From positions 1 to 5,231 of the forward strand of contig JBBSVE010000187.1 of NCBI GenBank assembly GCA_038233815.1: 5,231 nt of DNA. Reading direction: 5' to 3'. Both the position numbers and the translations under genes were made by a program. The notes beneath the pieces are model-generated. The model was given only the letters and a program-made list of their open reading frames with translations, was not told the origin of the DNA and made no database searches. The DNA comes from JBBSVE01 sp038233815 (GTDB lineage Bacteria; Pseudomonadota; Alphaproteobacteria; Rhodobacterales; Rhodobacteraceae). Below are positions 1 through 3,400 of the stretch, piece after piece. Each line of letters begins with the position of its first letter. Position 1 is the first letter of the stretch.

Positions 1-84
1 CATCCGTCGTGCCGAAGGCGCGCGTCCGCATCCGTCGTGCCGAAGGCGCGCGTCCGCATCCGTCGTGCCGAAGGCGCGCGTCCG
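1..84. repeat. Tandem repeat, 28-bp unit, three perfect copies
   Basis: Positions 1-28, 29-56 and 57-84 are identical 28-bp units, each beginning CATCCGTCGTGCCGAAGG and ending GCGCGTCCG. The array starts at the window edge, so more copies may lie to the left. There are no spacers between units, so it is not a CRISPR. The unit length is not a multiple of three, so successive copies would be read in different frames, which argues against a coding repeat. The array sits where the end of the istA transposase gene would be expected in an intact IS21-family element; no istA C-terminus is recognisable in any frame here. Confidence 0.93.
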
Positions 85-96
85 CGCGACGCGCGG
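82..96. repeat. Short perfect inverted repeat at the end of the tandem array
   Basis: CCGCGC-GAC-GCGCGG is a perfect 6-bp stem with a 3-base loop, formed by the last bases of the third 28-bp unit and the following unique sequence. No T-run follows on either strand, so it is not a typical intrinsic terminator. It may simply be a by-product of the extreme GC bias. Function unknown. Confidence 0.45.
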
Positions 97-120
97 CCTA
101 CTACCCAGTGACCAGCATGA

Positions 121-134
121 GGAGAGAGAGATTG
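121..134 (+). promoter_or_regulatory. Ribosome binding site and TTG start of the istB relic
   Basis: GGAGAGAGAG at 121-130 is a purine-rich Shine-Dalgarno sequence placed correctly for the TTG at 132-134. Starting there gives MLTHPTPDQL, which is the usual beginning of IstB proteins. The ATG at 117 overlaps this site and would add five untypical residues, so TTG is preferred as the ancestral start. Confidence 0.6.
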
Positions 135-456
135 CTGACCCATCCAACCCCAGACCAACTGACCGCCCTCGGTCTCACCGGCATGGCCACCGCTTGGCGT
201 GCCCTCGCAGAACGGGACCCGAACCAGGCGCTGAACCGCGACGAGTGACTGGGCCTGATGCTCGAAAGCGAGGTGGCACATCGCGCTGCGCAAGCGGCTC
301 CCGAACCGCCTGCGCAGCGCGTAGCTGCGGTTCCCGAACGCCTGTGTCGAGGATATCGACTTCGCACCACCACGTGGCCTCGATCGCCGCAAGCTGCTGT
401 CGCTGGCGCAGGGGGTCTGGCTAAAGAACCATGAGACCCTGATCCTCACCGGGCAG

Positions 457-486
457 ACCGGCACCGGCACCGGCACCGGCACCGGC
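457..486 (+). repeat. Hexanucleotide ACCGGC x5 inside the istB Walker A motif
   Basis: Five uninterrupted copies of ACCGGC encode five Thr-Gly pairs just before Lys-Ser of the P-loop. A normal IstB P-loop here would read GQTGTGKS and need only two copies, so three extra hexamers (18 bp, in frame) seem to have been added. The residue eight places from the end of the motif, Gly in GxxxxGKS, becomes Thr in the expanded form. Slipped-strand replication is the simplest origin. Confidence 0.85.
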
Positions 487-820
487 AAGAGCTGGCTCGG
501 CTGCGCCTTTGCACACCATGGCGGCACGGCCCGGACTACGCCATCGCCTGCATGCGCATGCCGCGCCTCTTCGAAGACATGGCCATGGCACGCCTCGACG
601 GCCGCTTTCCCCGTCTGGCCGACAAGCTGGCGCGCGTTCAGCTGCTGGTCCTCGACGATTGGGGCCCCACAGCCTCACCGACCAGCAACGCCTCGGTCTG
701 CTGGAAATCTTCGAGGAGCGCTACCAGCGGCGGTCCACCATGATCACCGCCCAGCTCCCCGTCTCCGGCTGGCGCCAGATGATCGCAGCGCCGACCATCG
801 CCGACGCGATCCTCGATCGC

Positions 821-851
821 ATTCGCCATTGTGCTCGGACCAATGGCGAAT
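821..851. repeat. Perfect 11-bp inverted repeat interrupting istB
   Basis: ATTCGCCATTG (821-831) and CAATGGCGAAT (841-851) are exact reverse complements separated by the 9-base loop TGCTCGGAC. The structure separates the istB segment ending DAILDRI (frame of 815) from the segment beginning LHNAHRIEL (frame of 862), which are adjacent in family members, so roughly 38 bp are extra and the frame changes. CAATGG is repeated again at 852-857. No T-run follows, so a terminator role is unlikely. It may be a tiny insertion or a template-switch product. Confidence 0.8.
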
Positions 852-1003
852 CAATGGCTCGCTCCATAACGCCCACCGTATCGAACTCAGAGGAGAAAGC
901 ATGCGCGGAAAGGCACCGCCAGCAGACTTGACCGACGCCAAAAGCGCCGACAAGGATCACCCTCGAAGCGTACCCATACGAGTGAAGGCCAACGTCACGC
1001 AGA

Positions 1004-1097
1004 CTGTCCCGTCTTTACTGGAACCAGCGTCCGGGAGTCAGGGAAACGGCTGTCCCGGAATGTGCGGCAACGCTGTCCCGTAGTTCTGAAATCGGCA
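1004..1097. repeat. Right terminal repeats of the IS21-family element
   Basis: CTGTCCCG occurs exactly at 1004-1011, 1050-1057 and 1073-1080. The spacings are 46 and 23 bp, and a degenerate copy (GCGTCCGG) lies at 1027, exactly in phase, so the region reads as four 23-bp units; a T at unit position 12 and an A-rich stretch near unit positions 18-20 are also largely shared. IS21-family ends are known to carry such multiple terminal repeats as transposase-binding sites. The outermost unit ends with CA at 1096-1097, taken as the tip of the element. Confidence 0.72.
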
Positions 1098-1312
1098 CTG
1101 ATCTACGGACCTTTCCTGCGAGACGGCCGGACCACCTCCCCCGGCGACGCCGCCTTTCACGAGAGCCTGCGCGCGCAGTCTCCGTTGATCGGATAAAGGA
1201 TCTGGATTGGGCCAAGACGATCCTGACACGCGCAGGAGTCGCGGTCACACACAGGCCGATGCCCGCGAACAACATGGCGCTCCTCGGGCGAAAAGCAGAC
1301 CCGCGGGCGTGA
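1098..1312 (+). pseudogene. DUF938 protein, 3' fragment with frameshift
   Basis: DUF938 proteins are about 200-residue proteins related to class I SAM-dependent methyltransferases; their reaction is not established. From 1098 the sequence reads LIYGPFLRDGRTTSPGDAAF and continues HESLRAQSPLIG up to a TAA at 1194-1196. In the frame of 1196 it continues KDLDWAKTILTRAGV and ends with HRPMPANNMALLGRK before TGA at 1310-1312. The YGPF-RDGR-T-P-AAF block and the MPANN motif are hallmarks of the C-terminal third of the family. One base is missing near 1193-1195; restoring it gives G-x-KDLDW, as in homologues. The N-terminal two thirds, including the SAM-binding part, are absent because the IS end abuts the fragment. 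The fragment belongs to an old, already decayed insertion. Confidence 0.8.
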
Positions 1313-1365
1313 CAGCGCGCGATGCTCCTGTAAGGTAGCCGCGCGCCCCCGACCCAGAGGTATTC

Positions 1366-2145
1366 ATGCGTCGCCTTGCCGTCCTTGCCCTCCTCGCGCT
1401 CACCGCATGCGGGGCGCGCAACTCGCCACCCGCCATGGCCCCGACGGACGGGCGCGTCACGGCACCCAACTTCTCCGACGCGAAACCGCATGGCTGGACG
1501 GGGAGAGGCCCGCTCACCCATCCCGTCCACGGCATCGACGCCTCGCGCTGGCAAGGCGGCGCCGACTGGGCGCAGGCGCGCGCGAACGGGGTGAACTTCG
1601 CGTGGTTCAAGGCGACCGAGGGCGGCGACCTTCTGGACCCCTCGTTCGAGGCGAACTGGCGCGGGGCCGGCTCCGCGGGCATCCGGCGCGGCGCCTATCA
1701 TTTCTTTTACCTCTGCGGCCCGGCGGAGGCGCAGGCGCGCTGGTTCATCAAGCATGTGCCCCGCACGGCGGGCGCCCTGCCCCCGGTGCTCGACATGGAG
1801 TGGACCCCCTTCTCCCCCACCTGCCGCATCCGCCCGCCCGCAGCCCAGATCCGCGCCGAGGCCGCCCGCTATTCCGCCGTGATCGCGCGCCACTACGGCC
1901 AGCGCCCGCTGATCTACACCACGCCAGATTTCTACGAGGACAACGAGCTCTGGCGGCTGCCGAACGAGATGTGGCTGCGGTCCGTTATCGCGCACCCGTC
2001 GGACCGCTATCCGGGGAAGGCCTGGACGTTCTGGCAGTATTCGGGGACGGGTCTGGTTCCGGGGATCTCGGGACGGGTGGATCTGAACGCGTTCCGGGGG
2101 AGCGAGGGGGAGTGGCGGGGGTGGTTGGCGAGGCGGGCGGGGTGA
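1366..2145 (+). CDS. Glycoside hydrolase family 25 (lysozyme-like) lipoprotein
   Basis: This is a probable N-acetylmuramidase that cleaves the beta-1,4 bond between MurNAc and GlcNAc in peptidoglycan. The 259-residue product starts with a lipoprotein signal peptide: MRR, a hydrophobic stretch (residues 4-12) and the lipobox LTAC, with Cys15 as the lipidation site, so it should be anchored in the periplasm, probably at the outer membrane (Gly16 rather than Asp follows Cys15). The GH25 barrel runs from about residue 54 to 245: HGIDASRWQGGADW (55-68), FKATEG (81-86), RRGAYHFFYL (107-116), the catalytic-type DME in PPVLDMEW (Asp143, Glu145), and WQYSGTG...RVDLNAF (223-243) with Asp239. All expected acidic residues are present and the length is normal, so it should be active. 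ATG is preceded by AGAGG at 1356-1360, spacing 5. It is read toward the low-GC gene that begins six bases after its stop. A role in wall turnover is inferred. Confidence 0.93.
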   Translation: MRRLAVLALLALTACGARNSPPAMAPTDGRVTAPNFSDAKPHGWTGRGPLTHPVHGIDASRWQGGADWAQARANGVNFAWFKATEGGDLLDPSFEANWRGAGSAGIRRGAYHFFYLCGPAEAQARWFIKHVPRTAGALPPVLDMEWTPFSPTCRIRPPAAQIRAEAARYSAVIARHYGQRPLIYTTPDFYEDNELWRLPNEMWLRSVIAHPSDRYPGKAWTFWQYSGTGLVPGISGRVDLNAFRGSEGEWRGWLARRAG

Positions 2146-2154
2146 GTAGGCTTG
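2139..2154 (+). promoter_or_regulatory. Shine-Dalgarno overlapping GH25 stop, with TTG start
   Basis: GGGGTGA at 2139-2145 overlaps the stop codon of the GH25 gene and can pair with the 3' end of 16S rRNA through GGTGA. The TTG at 2152 lies six bases further on. No ATG or GTG is available in frame until a Met well inside the protein (residue 46), and the upstream in-frame codon is the GH25 stop itself. This decides the start of the next gene and suggests translational coupling to GH25. Confidence 0.45.
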
Positions 2155-2997
2155 ACGACTACAACTCCAGAGCAGCGAGCTCGGATTGATCTTTGGCATG
2201 AAGCATTTGCCAACCGCGAGACCGGCATTCATCAGGCTATAAATGGTCTTGCATGGAATTACGCCGTTTTCAAGACAATCATACTGATGCTCAAACTGAG
2301 AGAAAATTCGGATTCAACTTTCGACTCAACCAATCAGATCCTTTTTGGGTTTATTAAAAATTGCTATTGGACCACACTCTTCGCAGGAGTTCGGCGACTA
2401 TTAGACCCATACTCGATAAGAGGTACTAAGGGCGTTTATTCACTCCGATCCGTACTGGATGATGTCAAAAAAAGTCAGCCTTGGCTCACTCGGAGGATCT
2501 ATGTCAACGAGGTCGTTGCCGCAGATTATGAACCCATAGGTTCGCTGAACGCCCAAAACATGAGCATGATTGCTCACAAGCAATTCGATTTCTTAAGCGG
2601 GGTTTGTGAATCCGATAGAAAACCTTTAGATAAAATATGCCTTGTCATTCTTAATAAATTTAAAGAACGATTGGAAAATTTTAATAGATTTAGCCTTTAT
2701 ACTAATGCCTATGTTGCACATGCTAGTACGCCTGAAAGCCGCCAGCTCGCAAATTTCGGCGTGTTCGACATTAATGTCGTAGCGGACGCGCTTAAAGAGA
2801 TGAAGGGCCTCGCGGGCCTTCTTGGCATTCTTTTTGCTAACAGAGGATCATCGCATTCAGTTGTGTTTCTGGGCGACAAATTCCATGGCCTAGATATTCC
2901 CCTTGTTGCAGAGACCGACATAGAAAAGCTTGAGGATCACTGGTCCGCGTTGGAGCGTGAAATAAGCACATGGAATTTGAGCTTGGATGATTTATAA
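2152..2997 (+). CDS. HEPN/AbiU2-like protein, possible phage-defence factor
   Basis: The 281-residue product is cytosolic and largely helical by composition, with no signal peptide or clear membrane segment. Two regions resemble AbiU2-type HEPN proteins, a group linked to abortive infection: FIKNCYWTTLFAGVRRLLDP (67-86) followed by a YSLRSVLDD stretch, and TNAYVAHAST (184-193), which sits where family members usually have R-N-x-x-x-A-H of the HEPN ribonuclease motif. His190 is present, but the expected Arg appears to be Thr184, so ribonuclease activity is doubtful. The assignment is by eye; a plain hypothetical protein remains possible. The start is a TTG with a Shine-Dalgarno overlapping the GH25 stop. 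The gene is strikingly AT-rich compared with both sides (the row at 2641-2700 has 13 G or C out of 60, that at 1801-1860 in GH25 has 46), with AT-rich codons, which indicates horizontal acquisition. It converges on the small membrane protein gene. Confidence 0.8.
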   Translation: MTTTTPEQRARIDLWHEAFANRETGIHQAINGLAWNYAVFKTIILMLKLRENSDSTFDSTNQILFGFIKNCYWTTLFAGVRRLLDPYSIRGTKGVYSLRSVLDDVKKSQPWLTRRIYVNEVVAADYEPIGSLNAQNMSMIAHKQFDFLSGVCESDRKPLDKICLVILNKFKERLENFNRFSLYTNAYVAHASTPESRQLANFGVFDINVVADALKEMKGLAGLLGILFANRGSSHSVVFLGDKFHGLDIPLVAETDIEKLEDHWSALEREISTWNLSLDDL

Positions 2998-3063
2998 ACA
3001 CGAGGCCTTCACACTCCTATCCTTTCACTTACCAACCCGTATACGTTAATGAAAACGAGAGCG

Positions 3064-3324
3064 CTATTTTCGACCCTCACTATCCTTGACAATGATGAAA
3101 CCTGCCTTCGTTAAGACTAGTATTATGAAGCCGCCTAGCCATCCTGCAATCAGAGCGTTGATGGTGACTGCCGTGCCCATGAAAGCTAATCCCATATTGC
3201 CTACGATCAAAGCGAGCGCCACCGCAACCGCCGTCGGAAAAGCAAAAAGCCATTTAAAAGGTATAGGGAGTCGGCGGAATGCTTTCCACATGATGTTCAA
3301 GAATCTACTGACTGGATTAGACAT
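3064..3324 (-). CDS. Small two-helix membrane protein, function unknown
   Basis: The 86-residue product is not recognised as a member of any family. It has a basic, amphipathic N-terminus (Arg7, Lys14, Arg17, Arg18, Lys24) and then two hydrophobic stretches, roughly residues 25-49 and 54-79, separated by only a few residues, and a short charged tail (KDSEGRK). The positive charges at both ends suggest a hairpin with both termini in the cytoplasm. The ATG at 3324 is preceded on its strand by AGGG about eleven bases upstream, a weak ribosome site. GC content (32 of 60 in the row at 3121-3180) is lower than in the flanking genes, so it belongs with the HEPN-like gene to the same foreign block. 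The two genes converge with 66 bases between their stops; no terminator hairpin is evident there. A holin-like, toxin-like or defence-membrane role can be imagined but nothing shows it. Confidence 0.68.
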   Translation of the reverse strand: MSNPVSRFLNIMWKAFRRLPIPFKWLFAFPTAVAVALALIVGNMGLAFMGTAVTINALIAGWLGGFIILVLTKAGFIIVKDSEGRK

Positions 3325-3374
3325 AAAGCGTTCGACCCTAAAATTGATACACGATATAAATTAACACGCCTTGA

Positions 3375-3397
3375 TGAATATTCAGTTAATTCAATTA
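3375..3397. repeat. Two adjacent AT-rich palindromes upstream of the small membrane gene
   Basis: TGAATATTCA (3375-3384) is a perfect 10-bp palindrome, and TAATTCAATTA (3387-3397) is an 11-bp palindrome around a central base, two bases further on. They lie 51-73 bp upstream of the minus-strand ATG at 3324 and just beyond the stop of the oxidoreductase gene. They could be operator half-sites or promoter elements of the small gene, or chance in a very AT-rich stretch. No convincing -35/-10 pair with standard spacing was found. Confidence 0.35.
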
Positions 3398-3400
3398 TGC

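Larger units (their letters stand above)
132..1083 (+). pseudogene. istB: istB pseudogene (IS21-family transposition helper ATPase)
   Basis: IstB is the AAA+ ATPase that assists the IstA transposase of IS21 elements in target selection. The family signature can be followed across three reading frames: LTHPTPDQLTALGLTGMA (from 135), VEDIDFAPPRGLDRRKL (about 347-397), LTGQTG...GKSWLGCA (445-507, Walker A), MRMPRLFEDMAMARLDGRF (552-608), LLVLDDW (642-662, Walker B), ERYQRRSTMITAQLPVSGW (frame starting near 716) and LHNAHRIELRGESMR (862-906). Lesions visible: TGA at 246-248 where family members have Trp; a shift of one base near 285; TAG at 322-324; a hexamer expansion in Walker A (457-486); one-base losses near 514-521 and near 661-665; and an out-of-frame palindromic insertion near 824-861. 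The last frame runs to a stop at 1081-1083 inside the IS end, although recognisable homology stops near 915. No functional protein can be made. Confidence 0.88.
117..1097 (+). mobile_element. Decayed IS21-family insertion sequence, right-hand part
   Basis: The element is recognised by a degraded istB gene followed by a terminal region with repeated CTGTCCCG motifs, as expected for IS21-type ends, which carry several copies of the transposase-binding repeat. The right tip is placed at 1097: read inward on the minus strand the end begins TGCCGATTTCAG, giving the TG...CA termini usual for the family, and DUF938 coding sequence begins at the very next base. The left end and istA are not visible: upstream of istB only the 28-bp tandem repeats are seen. 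The left boundary given here is therefore only the left limit of recognisable IS sequence. No target duplication can be tested without the left end. The element is almost certainly inactive. Confidence 0.75.

Noticed and set aside
1..84. CRISPR-like direct repeats of 28 bp
   Set aside because: The copies are head-to-tail with no spacers, so this is a plain tandem repeat.
509..931. Intact 140-aa gene
   Set aside because: Only its middle matches IstB; both ends are out-of-frame translation created by frameshifts in the pseudogene.
829..1083. Separate small gene starting at TTG 829
   Set aside because: Its first residues come from the palindromic insertion and the rest is the IstB C-terminus running into the IS end.
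1015..2232. Long minus-strand open frame of 405 codons
   Set aside because: It is a GC-bias shadow lying opposite the GH25 gene; the translation is Arg/Pro/Ala-rich without any recognisable domain, and it crosses the IS end, the DUF938 remnant and the start of the low-GC gene.
2998..3063. Bidirectional terminator between the convergent island genes
   Set aside because: No stem of useful length followed by a T-run was found on either strand; the GAAAA/TTTTC arms near 3054-3070 are too short.
3086..3364. Plus-strand 92-aa open frame
   Set aside because: It lies opposite the membrane protein gene; the minus-strand frame gives a coherent two-helix protein with a charged tail, the plus-strand one does not.
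2149..3377. Possible direct repeats (GGCTTGACGA and GCCTTGATGA) flanking the low-GC island as attachment sites
   Set aside because: Only 8 of 10 bases match, there is no integrase gene, and such similarity is expected by chance.
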